Assembly (NCBI RefSeq): GCF_040939455.1
Contig: NC_134108.1
Coordinates: 89,386,001-89,450,000 of the forward strand
Source of the DNA: Microcebus murinus
Taxonomy: Eukaryota; Chordata; Mammalia; Primates; Cheirogaleidae
Direction: 5' to 3'
DNA length: 64,000 bases
In this document: piece after piece, positions 53,336-64,000 of the stretch
Layout of the letters: every line of letters starts with the position of its first letter
How positions within the stretch are numbered: the first letter of the stretch is position 1
Translations under genes and position numbers: made by a program
The notes under the pieces: generated by a model
What the model was told of the DNA's origin: nothing
Databases searched by the model: none
What the model saw: only the letters and a program-made list of their open reading frames with translations

Positions 53336-54779
53336 CTTCTGATTTCAAAATGGTGCCACAGAAGCAAGCTGGCTAAACTCCCTCCCACAGAAAATAAAAA
53401 ACAAATATATAGCACCAAGATTGTCACCAGCAATATCCCAAACTCAAATATGAGGACTGAGACATTTCCTGGGGCCACAGAGAAATGAACAAACTCTGAG
53501 CAGACAGTAAGAGAATCAGCCTTCCGTATGCATGACACCTCTCTTCCCAATCTCTCCAGCACCAAGCATGAGCAAAATTTCTGGGCAACTCATGGTTTCT
53601 ACACTAGAGAAAACAAATTCAATTTGGGCAACCAGCTTCCTTAACCATCTTAGATTTCCTGGCAGGAGACCTGTGCCTGCCCCAAACTGTGGGAAGCATC
53701 AGGAGTGCCTAAAGGGAAAAATATCCCTGAGGACAGCCAGAGACAAATGAGGGAGGCAGGACCACCATTCCCAGCCCTGGAAACTCTGGTCTGTAACTTA
53801 ACAAAAGGAGACACCAAATCAGAGTGACTGTTCAGCAGCACCATGCTGTAGGACTGTGGTCCCCAGCTCCCAGGCCAGGGACTGGTATGAGTCCAGGGCC
53901 TGTTAGAAACCTGGTCACACAGCAGGAGGTAAGTGGTAGGTGAGCAAGTGAGGCTTCATCTGTATTTACAGCCGCTCCCCACTGCTAGCATCACTGAGTA
54001 AGCTCTCCTTCCTGTCAGATCGGCAGCGGCATTAGATTCTCATAGGAGCGGGAACCCTACTGTAAGCTGCACATGTGAGGGATCTAGGCTGTGTGCTCCT
54101 TATGAGAACCTAATGCCTGATGATCTGAGGCAGTGATGCTAGCGCTGGGGAGTGGCAGCAAATGCAGATTATCATTAGCAGAGAGGTTTGACTGCACAAT
54201 AAATGTAATGTGCTTGAATCATTGCCCCTGCCCCTCCAGTCTGTGAAAAAATGTTCTTCCATAAAACCACTCCCTGGTGCCAAAACGGTTGGGGACTGCT
54301 GCTCTAGGAGGTTTCCTAGAATTGAGGCAAATCTTAGATTAAGGTTCCATCTAGTACTAGAAGGAGGCAGCAACTTAGCAGGGGGGGAAAAAAAGAAAGC
54401 AAATCACGTGGTAAATTACAAAGAATCTCTAAGCAAACATATCCAATAAAAACCAAAACAAGCCAGACCAAGAAGACTGGAAGAAATAGTCCTTCAATGC
54501 AAAGACATAGATAGATATACATCCACAAGAAGCAACAGCAAACAGAGAACCACAACTTCCTCAAATGAACAAAGAAAGAAACCAATGACTGACCCTTATG
54601 AGACAGTGACATGTGAAAACTCCGACCAAGAATTCAAAATAGCATTTCCCTTGGTGAGGGAATTCACCAAGACAAGACCAGAGAATTGACAGATGTTACA
54701 AACTGAGATGGGCAGCAATAATGTAACCATGGAGGAAATTACAAGGCACTTAAATACATCACAGTCAACATTTAACAAA
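53336..54779 (+). mobile_element. L1-like 5' region, plus, split by MER1
   Basis: TTTCAAAATGGTGCCACAGA followed by purine-rich sequence, and later CAAGAATTCAAAATAGCATT, resembles the 5'UTR/ORF1 side of an old L1. Absent from copy A at 28556, where paralogy is interrupted. The MER1 element (53857-54305) is nested. Confidence 0.45.
53857..54305 (-). mobile_element. MER1-type hAT-Charlie MITE
   Basis: GTGGTCCCCAGCTCCCAGGC, AGATTCTCATAGGAGCGGGA, CTTATGAGAACCTAATGCCT and the terminal GTGCCAAAACGGTTGGGGAC match the MER1A consensus in reverse; the long inverted internal arms (ATTAGATTCTCATA / TATGAGAACCTAAT) are typical. Confidence 0.82.
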
Positions 54780-56020
54780 ATCTCAGAAATGCCTACTGCT
54801 TCTCCATGTTTTTTCTAATTTTGCAAAAAATGACATTGATGTTTTGATGGAGTCACATTGAATCTATAAATCACTTTGAGCAGTATGGACAATTTAACAA
54901 GATTGATTCTTCTAATCCATGAGCATGCGATGTTTTTCCATTTGTTTTGTCATCAACGATTTCTTTCATCAGTGTTTTGTAGTTTTCCTTGTAGAGATCT
55001 TTCACTTCCTTGGTTAATTTATTCTTAGGTATATTAAGTATATTCCTAATAATATTATTATTATTTGCAGCTATTGTAAGTGGTACTGAGTTCTTGATTT
55101 GACTCTCAGATTGAGAGAAGTTCTACTGATTTGTGTACATTAATTTTGTAACCCGAGATGTTACTGAATTTATCAATTCTAGGAGTATTCTGGAGACGTC
55201 TTTAGGGTTTTCTAAACTTAAGATAATATTATCAGCAAACACAGATAGTCTCACATCCTCTCTTCCTATTTGGATGCCCTTTATTTCTTTCTCCTGCTTG
55301 ATTGCTTTGGCTAGGACTTCCAATACTAGGTTGAATAGAAGTGGTGAAAGTGGGTGTCCTTATCTTGTTGTGGTTCTTAGGGGGAGCATTTTTAACTTTC
55401 CCCACTCAGTATGATGTTGGCTGTGAGTTTGTCATGTATGGCTTTTATTATTTTGAGGTATGTGCCTTCTATGCTTGGTTTGTTGAGAGTTTTTATTATG
55501 AAAGGGTGCTGGATTTTATCAAAATTTTTTTGCATCTATGGAACTGATCATATGATTTTTTTTCCTTTCACATGGTTTTTGTTTTTAATTCTATTTATGT
55601 GGTGAATCACATGTTTTGGTTTGCGTATGTTGAACCACCTTTACATCCCTGGGATGAAAACTACTTGATCATGGTGAATTATCTTTTTGATGTGCTTTTG
55701 GATTTGATTTGCTAGTATTTTGTTGAGGGTTTTTATATTTATGTTCATGAGGGATATTGTTTTTGTTGTGTCCTTTCCTTACTTTGATATGAGGGTGATA
55801 CTGGCTTCATAGAATGAGTTAGGGAAGATTCTCTCCTTCTGGATCTTTTGGAACAGTTTCAGTAGTATAGGTGCCAATTCTTCTTTGTAGGTCTGGTCAA
55901 ATTCAGCTGTGAATCCATTCGGTCCTAAGATATTTTTATTGGGAGTTTTTTTTTGTTATTGATTCAATCTTGCTACTCATTATTTGTCTGTTCAGGATTT
56001 CTTTTTCTTACTGATTCAAG
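54780..56020 (-). mobile_element. L1 ORF2 fragment, minus
   Basis: Antisense reverse-transcriptase sequence: GATTGATTCTTCTAATCCAT, ATTCTAGGAGTATTCTGGAG, TTCAGCTGTGAATCCATTCG. No poly-T marks its 3' end at the left. Confidence 0.82.
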
Positions 56021-56576
56021 CATCGGAGGTTGTGCATTTCCAGAAATTAAATAACCTGCTGCTGAATGATCTTTGGGCCAATGACAAAATCAAGATGGAA
56101 ATCAAAATTCTTTGAATTGAATGACAATGGTGACACAAATTACCAAAATCTCTGGGATATGATATAAGCAGTGCTAAGAGGAGAAAGTATATAGTGCTAA
56201 ATGCCTACATCAAAAAGGCAGAAAAGTCACAAATTAACAATCTAATGTTATACCTCAAGGAAGTAAAATAACAAAAACAAACCAAATCCAAAGCTAGCAA
56301 AAAACAAGATATAACAAAGATCAGAGCAAAACTAAACTAAATTGAAACCACAACTGATACAAAGGATCAATGAAATGAAAAGTTGTTGGTTTGAAAAAGT
56401 AAATAAAATCGATAGACCACTGGCTAGATTAACCAAGAAAATAAGAGAGAGGATTCAGATAAGCTCAATCAGAAATGAAAAAAGAGATATTATAACTGAC
56501 ACTACAGAAATGTAAAACATCATCTGACACTACTATGAACATCTCTATGCACACAAACTAGAAAAATCTAGAGGAA
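56021..56576 (+). mobile_element. L1 ORF2 fragment, plus (inverted relative to neighbour)
   Basis: CTGCTGCTGAATGATCTTTG, AATCTCTGGGATATGATATA, ATAGACCACTGGCTAGATTA. This is the ORF2 stretch just upstream of the part found inverted at 54780-56020. Confidence 0.8.
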
Positions 56577-56830
56577 ATGCCCTGAAATCTTATAGCTCAG
56601 ATATAAAAGAAACTCAATGAAGTTTTCTCAAATTTGACAACAATCCTAAAAATTACATAGCGTTACTAACATAGAGTTGACAATGTGACAGAAACCTCTG
56701 TAAAATATTTTTTAAAGAAGTAAAAAAGCAATTTTCCATCAAATATGCTAGAGGATAGTGTAAATTATTTTTCTATTTTTTTCTATAGAAGTGGGTATTA
56801 CAAAAGTGTTGTCAAATAAAAAGGCAATCA

Positions 56831-57177
56831 GGCCAGGCGTGGTGGCTCACGCCTGTAATCCTAGCACTCTGGGAGGCCAAGACGGGCGGATTGCTCAAGG
56901 TCAGGAGTTCGAAACCAGCCTGAGCAAGAGTGAGACCCTGTCTCTACTATAAATAGAAAGAAACTAATTGGACAACTAATATATATAAAAAAAATTAGCT
57001 GGGCATGGTGGCGAATGCCTGTAGTCCAGCTACTTGGGAGGCTGAGGCAGCAGGATCACTTGAGCCCAGGAGTTTGAGGTTGCTGTGAGCTAGGCTGACA
57101 CCATGGCACTCACTCTGGCCTGGGCAACAAAGTGAGACTCTGTCTCAAAAAATAAATAAATGAATAATAAAAAAAAA
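56831..57177 (+). mobile_element. Lemur-type Alu, plus
   Basis: GGCCAGGCGTGGTGGCTCAC start, lemur linker; target duplication AGGCAATCA (56822-56830 and 57180-57188). Confidence 0.92.
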
Positions 57178-57236
57178 AGAGGCAATCAACATGTATGCAA
57201 CCAAAAAAAAAAAATAGGATAAAAATATTATAGAGT

Positions 57237-57396
57237 TGACTGGGTGTCATGGCTCACATTATAATCCTAGTACTCTGGGAGGCCAAGGCGGGAGGATTGC
57301 TTGAGGCCAGGAGTTTGAGGTTGAAGTGAACTATGGTGACACCCCTGCATTCTAGCCTGGGCAACAGAGTCAGACACTGTCTCAAAAAAAAAAAAT
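57237..57396 (+). mobile_element. Short Alu with internal deletion, plus
   Basis: About 160 bp: a left start (GACTGGGTGTCATGGCTCAC) fused to a right-arm end (GCATTCTAGCCTGGGCAACA). GAGTTG flanks both sides. Confidence 0.8.
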
Positions 57397-57756
57397 TGGA
57401 GTTGTAAATAAAAATATTATGTAATTTTCACTATATTATGTGATATTTGAGAAATCTGTTAACTTTTAAACATTATGTAGTTTTCATGATTTATTTTCAT
57501 CTTCTAAATTAATACACAGAGTTGTAACTGATTGTGTGCTCATAATTTTGCATTTTCTTCTTAAAGAGGGTTTTACAAATTTTACGAAGCTTCTGATTCC
57601 ACAAATCCTGGATCTGTCACTGAGTTACAGAGTATTATTATCCATGTTTAAATTGAAGTTCACACAAGTCAAGTAGCTTTTCAAAGTTCCCACAGTTATT
57701 AAAAGGTAGACCAAACTTTAAAACCAGACTTACTATCCCTAAAACATTAGATAAGT

Positions 57757-58236
57757 GCAATGGTTAATTTTGTGTCGACTTGCCCAGACCATGGTACCCA
57801 GTTGTATGGTCACATACCAGTCTAGATGTTGCTGTGAAAGTACAGTATTTCTAGATGTGATTGACATTTAAATCAGTAGACTGTGAGTAAAGCAGATTAC
57901 ATTCCATAATGTGGGTGGGCCTCTTCTAATCAGTTGAAGGACTTAAATGAAAAGACTGAAAGAAGGAATTCTGCCTCTGTACTGCCTTTGAACTCAAGAC
58001 TGCAACATCAGCTCTTCCCTGGGGCTCCAGCCTGCCAGCCAGCCTGCCTTACATTTTCAGACTTGCCAGCCCCTACAGTTGCATAAGCCAATTCCTGAAA
58101 ATAAATTTCTCTCTGTATATGTACATATATATGTATTGCATATATGTATACTGTATATATGCAATACATATATATGTATATATCATATTGGTTCTGTTTC
58201 TCTGAAGAACCATAACTAATACAATAAGAAATATAA
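57757..58236 (+). mobile_element. ERVL/MaLR-type solo LTR
   Basis: TGGTTAATTTTGTGTCGACT start; GTAAAGCAGATTACATTCCA, AATGTGGGTGGGCCTCTTCT; polyadenylation signal AATAAATTTCTCTCTGTATA; end TTCTCTGAAGAACCATAACT-AATACA. Subfamily not assigned. An AT palindrome lies within it. Confidence 0.68.
58116..58183. repeat. AT-rich palindrome within the LTR
   Basis: Arms ACATATATATGTATTGCATA and, reading back, TATGCAATACATATATATGT around a centre near 58150; arms of about 25 bp. Confidence 0.82.
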
Positions 58237-58364
58237 AGAACTATATGCTAGTGTCGGCTGTCTATTAGTTACTAATTCTATTACCTTGTCAATTCACTTA
58301 ACTTCTTTAGACTTCAGTTTCATTATCTCTAAAATAAGGAAATCATACTAGAACCTCAGCTCTA

Positions 58365-58605
58365 TTGACATTTTGGGGTGAGTAATTCTTTGATGTGGGA
58401 GGGATTTCATTGTAGGATGTTTAGCAGCATCCCTGGCCTCTGTGTACTAGATGCCAGTAGTACCACCCAGTTATGACAACCAAAAATATTTCCAGACATT
58501 TCCTAAAACATTAGATAAATGCAATGGTTAATTTTGTGTCAACAATATCCCCTGATGGGAGGGAGGGGCAAAAATCACCACCCCACCTTTAGAGCACCAC
58601 TCTAT
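58365..58605 (-). mobile_element. MER20 (hAT-Charlie MITE) with a 40 bp insert
   Basis: TATTGACATTTTGGGGTGAG, TAGGATGTTTAGCAGCATCC, ATGACAACCAAAAATATTTC and GGGCAAAAATCACCACCCC are antisense MER20. Around 58502-58543 a foreign ~40 bp segment interrupts the consensus. Confidence 0.83.
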
Positions 58606-58770
58606 TAGATCATCTTTGAGTTATTTTTTATATATATATATGTAATATTATGTTAAAGATTATATATACTGAGGCAGCTTTGGAAATTTCAGGAGAAGGC
58701 TGTTTGATCACTTAGTGGGATATTACAAAGGTGATAGCCTAATATTCTGTAATTGTTATACATAAATTTT

Positions 58771-61572
58771 TCTTCAGCTCTTGCAAGAAGGAAGTAAAAA
58801 AAATGGAGAAAGGCCAGGAAAATTAGTAACATTAAGGTCTCAGCGTATGAGAGCTACAGGCAACTGGAGGACAGTCAGAAGAATGAGTGAGAATAGATGA
58901 AAAAAGTAGAGGGAAAGAATTTAGGGGTTACCCGTACAGAAGTAAGCCTTAGCTGGGAAGTGGGTGCCCTTTTAGATCTAGGCCACCAGGGTCAACCTGA
59001 GCTCAGTACTGGGTTAAGAGTACAGTCTACCACAGGGACCAAGGGTGGGGGTTGCCTTAGCTAGGCTAAGGCTTCTTAGATGCATAGGAATTTCTAGGCA
59101 TCTACATTATTTGGCAGTACATATTGCTTTGTTAATAGTAATGGGTGGGGAGCTATTTTCCAAAGAGTACTTTTGGTGGTGAGGCAGGGTAGAAGTGTGC
59201 TTTGCCTGAATAAGTGCAAGTCACCTTTAGGCTCCTGTGATTTGAATGACCCAGAAGAGAAAAATATAGCATCCTTCCACTAGATGGTGCTATATCTGAC
59301 TAATAAACTTGTCCAAATTAGGTTTTATGTGACCCTGTCTTTCCCAGCATATTTTTATCTATCCTTTTGGAATAATTTGAATTTAGCTATACTTCAAATG
59401 AAAGATATCTGCTGATTTTAAAAAATGGCCATTCTGGTGTTAATCTCCACTCCTGATTCAAAATATATTCATTTCTAGTCTAAGCAATTGACACTACAAA
59501 GCAAACCTCAGGCCCAGGTTCATAGTAAAAGGGCTGTCCCTAGTTTTGATTTTAAAATTAATGCCTTAGCCAGGTGATTTAATAACACTGCTACTGTCAA
59601 GAATAATTAAAAATTATATAACATCTTTTAACTTTCATTTCTTTAACACCCTGCTGGCTGATACATTCCGAGATGAGTTTTGTGCCTACCCTCGGCAATC
59701 TGAGACATTAAAAAGGCAGAGGTTAGAATATTAAAATGCTTTTTGGTGCTCTGAAATATAATAGTGTACTCCAAAAGAGAGCCATATGATTTGGAGGTCT
59801 GATAATATAACACTAGAAAGAGAACTTTGTCATTATACACCAGGCTAACTGGGTGTCAAAATGAAAGGTGTCAAATGAAAAGTTCTAAGAGCACAGTTAA
59901 GCAATTATCTTATAACTGGAAAGTTGTGAGATTCACAATCACCTGAAATTTATAATTACTTGGGGGAGAAAAAGGAAGCAAATATCCTTATCTTCTGTAA
60001 CTCTTTAAGTCATGTACCAGTGTGTGTGAGCCAAAGGAAAGAATTTCACTGGAGTTGTTATAAGTGGTATTTTCTTTAGGAAGAGAGACTTTGTTGACTC
60101 TCATCAGGGCTGTCCTTGGTTGTACAGAAAAATAAATAAGGAACCCTGGAAGAGGAGTGGGGGGATGGTAGTGAGCAATGGGTAGGAGAAGGATTACAGT
60201 TCCACAACCCATTTAAAACATGGTTAGAAGAAACTAAGACAAATAAAATGGTCTCAAAGGTGGCTAGAATTGAGCAGAGAACAGGCAAAGTAGAAATCAA
60301 AGACAGAAGTAAAGAAAATGGAAGGGAAAAAGGGATCTCTGTAATGGGCTTTACCCTCATGTGTTACCCATATACCTCTATTAATCAACGAAAATGTTAA
60401 TAACACAATCATACACATTTCCCATCAAAATAATTAAGAAAGAGGAAGGGTAAGCACAAGTGAACTGCCCAGGACTGTGAGATACTAAAGCAGATACAAA
60501 AGTCTACTTCACAGTTTTGCCTGGGGCAAGGCCTGACTGTAAAGTGTATTTCCTTCTGAACTCACACTAAAAACAAACTGTTCTTTTTTCTTAGTATAAT
60601 ACAAGCCTCTTAGTAAGCATCCTCATTAAACTGTAACAACTGATTGAAGGGTTTAAAGACAACAAGAAGCAACATGGAGGATGGTGAAGACCCCTCAGTA
60701 CTTCCACCCAGTAGTCTGTACACACGTCAGACCACCGTTTACAGTCAAAGTTGAGTCTCCATGTGCCTCAGAGATTTCCCAAGGGACTGAATTTCCTCTG
60801 TTCTAGAGAAACACTTCCTAAATTGTCATATCTCCCTCCTTAGGCTCCTTTCTATTCCTAGCCTCAAGGTAACGTGAGTTCTGTGAAGAAAATTTCCCCA
60901 GTAAAACACATTTGGAAAGCACTACACACTTAATTCCCTTCTTTTTTTTTTTTTTTTTTTTTTTTTTTGAGACAGAGTCTCACTTTGTTGCCCAGGCTAG
61001 AGTGAGTGCCATGGTGTCAGCCTAGCTCACAGCAACCTCAAACTCCTGGGCTCAAGCGATCCTGCTGCCTCAGCCTCCTGAGTAGCTGGGACTACAGGCA
61101 TGCGCCACCATGCCCGGCTAATTTTTTCTATATATATGTTAGTTGTCCAATTAATTTCTTTCTATTTAGAGTAGAGACAGGGTCTCACTCTTGCTCAGGC
61201 TGCTTTCGAACTCCTGACCTCGATCAATCCTTCCGCCTCAGACTCCCAGAATGCTAGGATTACAGGCGTGAGCCACCACACCTGGCCTTAATTCCCTTCT
61301 TAGGGATTTCTGGTGTACATGGGTGTATTAAAAGGATATAAAAATATCAGAGATGTTCTGGGAAAGGAAAATCTACACAATCGAACTCAGCATTTACCAA
61401 ATTTAAAACCCCTTCCCAGTTCCCACTGTTACCCTCAGGAATACCTTTTAGCGTTTCTCAGGTCACTGATACTCTCTAGGAGAGTAACTGTTGTTCCATA
61501 GATAGAAGTATTACAACATTTTCTTACCACATTGAAAGGATTGTGAAGATTTAAAAGACTTACCAAAAAGAT
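58771..61572. other. Region between duplication and BEND6 coding end, possible BEND6 3'UTR
   Basis: No gene recognised apart from one Alu. Part of it, to the left of 61573, should be BEND6 3'UTR, but I see no clear AATAAA on the minus strand nearby. Small frames at 59643-60360 look like chance. Confidence 0.4.
60944..61287 (-). mobile_element. Lemur-type Alu, minus
   Basis: Long poly-T, lemur linker. Target duplication TTAATTCCCTTCTT (60930-60943 and 61288-61301). Confidence 0.94.
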
Positions 61573-61700
61573 CTACTTAATATCCTGAGAGTTAAGATTT
61601 TTGCTTAAATTTGGCTTCTTGGTACAGTTGTTTAGCTTTTGACCTATCATTCTCCTAATTGAAACATCATCCGTATTGGGAAATAATTGTTTTGTTACTC
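61573..61700 (-). CDS. BEND6: BEND6 last coding exon
   Basis: Acceptor TTTTTTACAG right of 61700. One base carried from the previous exon completes Gly (G|GA), then VTKQLFPNTDDVSIRRM, IGQKLNNCTKKPNLS, KNLNSQDIK and TAG at 61575-61573. This matches the BEND6 C-terminus as I know it, including the end of its BEN domain. BEND6 is a nuclear, BEN-domain DNA-binding corepressor that binds the Notch effector CBF1/RBPJ and promotes neuronal differentiation. The exon lies 5' of the duplication in transcription order, so it marks the non-duplicated flank. A GTAAGT shortly after the stop could be a donor for 3'UTR splicing. Confidence 0.95.
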
Positions 61701-62875
61701 CTGTAAAAAATAATAATAACACACAAGAACACTTTATGAGGCCTTTGCATCATGAGGCATGAACTACAGCAAAACATTCCACATTATAATTTTGTTTCCA
61801 TTTTACAAAAGTAGCCCAAACACCCATGAAATAGTTAAATAGATGAATATATAGGCAGGTTTTTAAAAGTAAAACGAGCGATAACAGAAGGTCTACATTA
61901 TAAACTGAAAGCATACGCATTTATTTTTTCCTGTGGCACCACTTAACTTCAGCCTTACCACTTGCTTTGAACTCTGTCTCCTTGCTCTAAAATATTATAA
62001 ATTCATTTTTATTCATTCCCAACATCAGTCAAAAAAACTAGGTTTTCATTGATCCTTTTGCAACTAATGAAATGACATATAAAGAGCTAGGATTCAGAGA
62101 ATCCCTAAATTTGTTGGATGTTTGCAAAATAATTAATTGGATAATCTAGATGGTTATATTTAAGGAGACTTAATAACTTTTTAACCATAAATAAGATAGT
62201 CAGATTAACCTTTATTTTTCTAGAATAAAAGAGGAGGAATTTAACCAAGATAAGAAAGAGAAAACAAGATATAAACTGTTATTGAAATTTTACTTTAAAA
62301 GATTTTGAAAGTTTACTTTTTTTTGGGAGACAGAATCTTACTCTGTTGCCCTGGGTAGAGTGCAGTGTGTCATTGTAGCTCACAACAACCTCAAACTCCT
62401 GGGCTCAAGCAATCCTCTTGCCTCAGCCTCCCGAATAGCTGGGATTACAGGCTCGTGCCACCATGCCCACCTAATTTTTTCTATTTTTGGTAGGGATGGG
62501 GATTCACTCTTGCTCACACTGTTCTCAAACTCCCGACCTCAAATGATCCTACAGACCCTACTCAGCCTCCCAGAGGGCTAGGATTACAGATAAGCCACCT
62601 GACCTGAAAATTTACTTTTCTCAAGCAATGAATTTTATGAATTCAAACTTTTGGGTAATCTAAAATTTAGTTTTATTTTTAGAACGATTTTTAAATTAAA
62701 GTTTTTCTATAAAATTTCTCATATTTAATGAGAACTTTAGACTATCCAGAGATTTTTCTTTAACAGAAAAATAAATTTTGAAGAAAAGGACCATGTAATA
62801 ATAACTTGACCTTGAATTGTAACATAATTTTAAATTCATAGGACAATATAACAATATAATGCAATGTATTATCAC
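61701..62875 (-). other. BEND6: BEND6 intron between the last two coding exons
   Basis: 1.2 kb, with donor GTGATA at 62875 and acceptor at 61701. Contains one Alu. Otherwise nothing recognised. Confidence 0.85.
62327..62606 (-). mobile_element. Alu, minus, no lemur linker
   Basis: Diverged minus-strand Alu; GAAA-TTTACTTTT is duplicated on both sides. Confidence 0.85.
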
Positions 62876-63068
62876 CTATGATTTCTTGAACTTCATTCTG
62901 GTTCATAGCTGGTTTTACGGCTTTGTCCCGTGAAGTAGAGGATTTTGCCCCCGTCAGGCTGTGTGTGGCCATATACTCATTTGTGTAAAGTACTTGCATT
63001 AAATCATTAATAAACTTCTGAGGCTTGCTCTTATTACAACGGGCAATCTGCCATTTTTCAATCTTGAA
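62876..63068 (-). CDS. BEND6: BEND6 penultimate coding exon (BEN domain)
   Basis: 193 bp, acceptor TTTTTTAG at 63069-63076, donor GTGATA; starts in phase 0 and leaves one base for the next exon. Encodes FKIEKWQIARCNKSKPQ, KFINDLMQVLYTNEYMA, THSLTGAKSSTSRDKA, VKPAMNQNEVQEII(G). This is the first two thirds of the BEND6 BEN domain, the DNA-binding fold. The minus-strand open frame that runs on past the donor (to 62760) is intron read-through. Earlier BEND6 exons lie beyond the right edge. Confidence 0.96.
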
Positions 63069-63344
63069 CTAAAAAATAAAACAATAATTGAAATTGGAAA
63101 AAGAAAGTAATATCTGGAAAAATGTATTACTGAGTTCAGACATACCAGAAAACAATGTCAACATTCTTGAAGGTGATGTATTATACTTTTAACATATATT
63201 TTAAATTTCAGGGGTTGGAGTTAAATGTTATTTTTGAGGTACCTCTCAATATTTATGAGGTATTTGTTCTAGAGTCTATGCAAATTCTTGTCATGGATTT
63301 GGTGCTTTAAGAATTAGTCCCATACACAACACTTCATAACTAAG

Positions 63345-63565
63345 TGTGGTAGGCAGAATAATGGCTTTCTGAAGAAGTCCACATCCTAATCCCCAGAACA
63401 TGTAATATGTTACCTCACAGGGCAAAAACAATTTTGTAGTTGTGATGGAAGTTAAGTACCTTGAGACAGGAGATTATCCTGGATTATCCAGGAGGGGCAA
63501 ATCTAATCACATACATCCTTAAAAGGAGAAGAGGGAGGTGGAAGTGTGGATGAGAAAATAGAAGG

Positions 63566-63647
<82 letters not shown>

Positions 63648-64000
63648 AGAGAGGAGAGAGTGAGGAGAGAGGAGAGAGGAGAGAGGAGAGAGAGAGGAGA
63701 GAGAAGAGAGAGAGGAGAGAGAAGAGAGAGCGACTTGACCTGCCGTTGCTGGCTTGGAAGATGGCAGAAATGGACCATGAATCAAAGAATATAATCGCCT
63801 CTAGAAGTGCAAATGAACTTCAGTTTACAGACAGCAAGAAAATGGGGGAGTCAGTTCTACAACCACAAGAAACAGGAAACAGACTCCAGAAGGAACGCAC
63901 CTGCCAATAATTTAGTTTTAGTCCAGAGAGACCTGACAGGACTTCTGACCTATAGAACTCTGAGATAATACATTGTGTTATTTGAAATCACTAAATTTGT
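63345..64000 (+). mobile_element. MLT1-type LTR (MaLR), plus
   Basis: GGAGATTATCCTGGATTATC, AATCACATACATCCTTAAAA, CTTGACCTGCCGTTGCTGGC, CTCCAGAAGGAACGCACCTG and GACCTATAGAACTCTGAGAT are MLT1A-like, interrupted by (GA)n. It reaches the window edge. Confidence 0.8.
63572..63730. repeat. (GA)n microsatellite inside MLT1
   Basis: ~160 bp of GAGAGA with AAG and GGA interruptions, grown from the GA-rich stretch normal to MLT1. Open frames across it (RERERE / SLSLSL) are artefacts. Confidence 0.95.

Larger units (their letters stand above)
56577..58770. other. Intergenic paralogous block (copy B), right end
   Basis: Aligns by eye with 28795-29985, interrupted by two Alus, an LTR and a MER20 listed separately. 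Paralogy fades near 58770, the probable right edge of the duplication. No gene. Confidence 0.55.
63069..64000 (-). other. BEND6: BEND6 intron, truncated by window edge
   Basis: Intron upstream of the BEN-domain exon. From 63345 it consists of an MLT1 LTR with a GA-rich expansion. 63069-63344 shows nothing recognised. Confidence 0.8.

Noticed and set aside
63503..63910. Open frames of 88-113 codons with RERERE or SLSLSL runs
   Set aside because: Products of the (GA)n microsatellite in an MLT1 LTR.

Overview
This is primate nuclear DNA, most likely from a Malagasy lemur. Most of the roughly two dozen Alu copies carry a left-arm linker (AAATTAATTGGCCAACTAATATA-like, followed by a TA-rich run) that I associate with lemuriform Alus. 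Human-type AluJ copies are the minority. There are no prokaryotic features. Introns, splice signals, CpG-island promoters and interspersed repeats account for the sequence.

Three genes lie on the minus strand. Reading from the right edge leftwards (their transcription direction): (1) the last two coding exons of BEND6 (62876-63068 and 61573-61700); (2) complete KIAA1586 (exon 1 at 43944-43964, exon 2 at 43305-43388, exon 3 at 38592-38672, large exon 4 at 35208-37382; predicted 786 aa); (3) the 5' part of ZNF451 (exon 1 at 10468-10488, exon 2 at 9831-9914, exon 3 at 2096-2176, and a long alternative-type exon at 1-343 that runs off the window). This order, BEND6 - KIAA1586 - ZNF451, matches human 6p12.1.

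The main biology is a tandem segmental duplication. About 1.78-30 kb (ZNF451 5' exons, promoter and upstream DNA) is paralogous to about 34.83-58.77 kb (KIAA1586). Both genes begin with the same three exons, encoding MGDPGPE, a SUMO-interacting motif, a P-x-R-P linker and a second SUMO-interacting motif, which is the catalytic SUMO E3/E4 module of the ZNF451 family. In the KIAA1586 copy the module is spliced to a single intronless exon encoding an hAT-transposase-derived protein. That exon lies in a block of about 3.4 kb that interrupts what would otherwise be ZNF451 intron 3. Flanking paralogous DNA is clearly diverged, but about 1.06 kb covering exon 1, intron 1, exon 2 and the CpG island (9481-10545 versus 42960-44020) is almost identical, suggesting gene conversion.

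The rest is intron and intergenic DNA filled with repeats: lemur Alus (many with clear target-site duplications), old and young L1 fragments, MIRs, MaLR-type LTRs, Tigger/MER2 and hAT elements (MER1, MER5, MER20-like), a decayed 3.5 kb hAT element abutting the duplication junction, and a 296 bp TTAA-flanked piggyBac-like MITE. Paralogy and repeat boundaries were judged by eye and are approximate.
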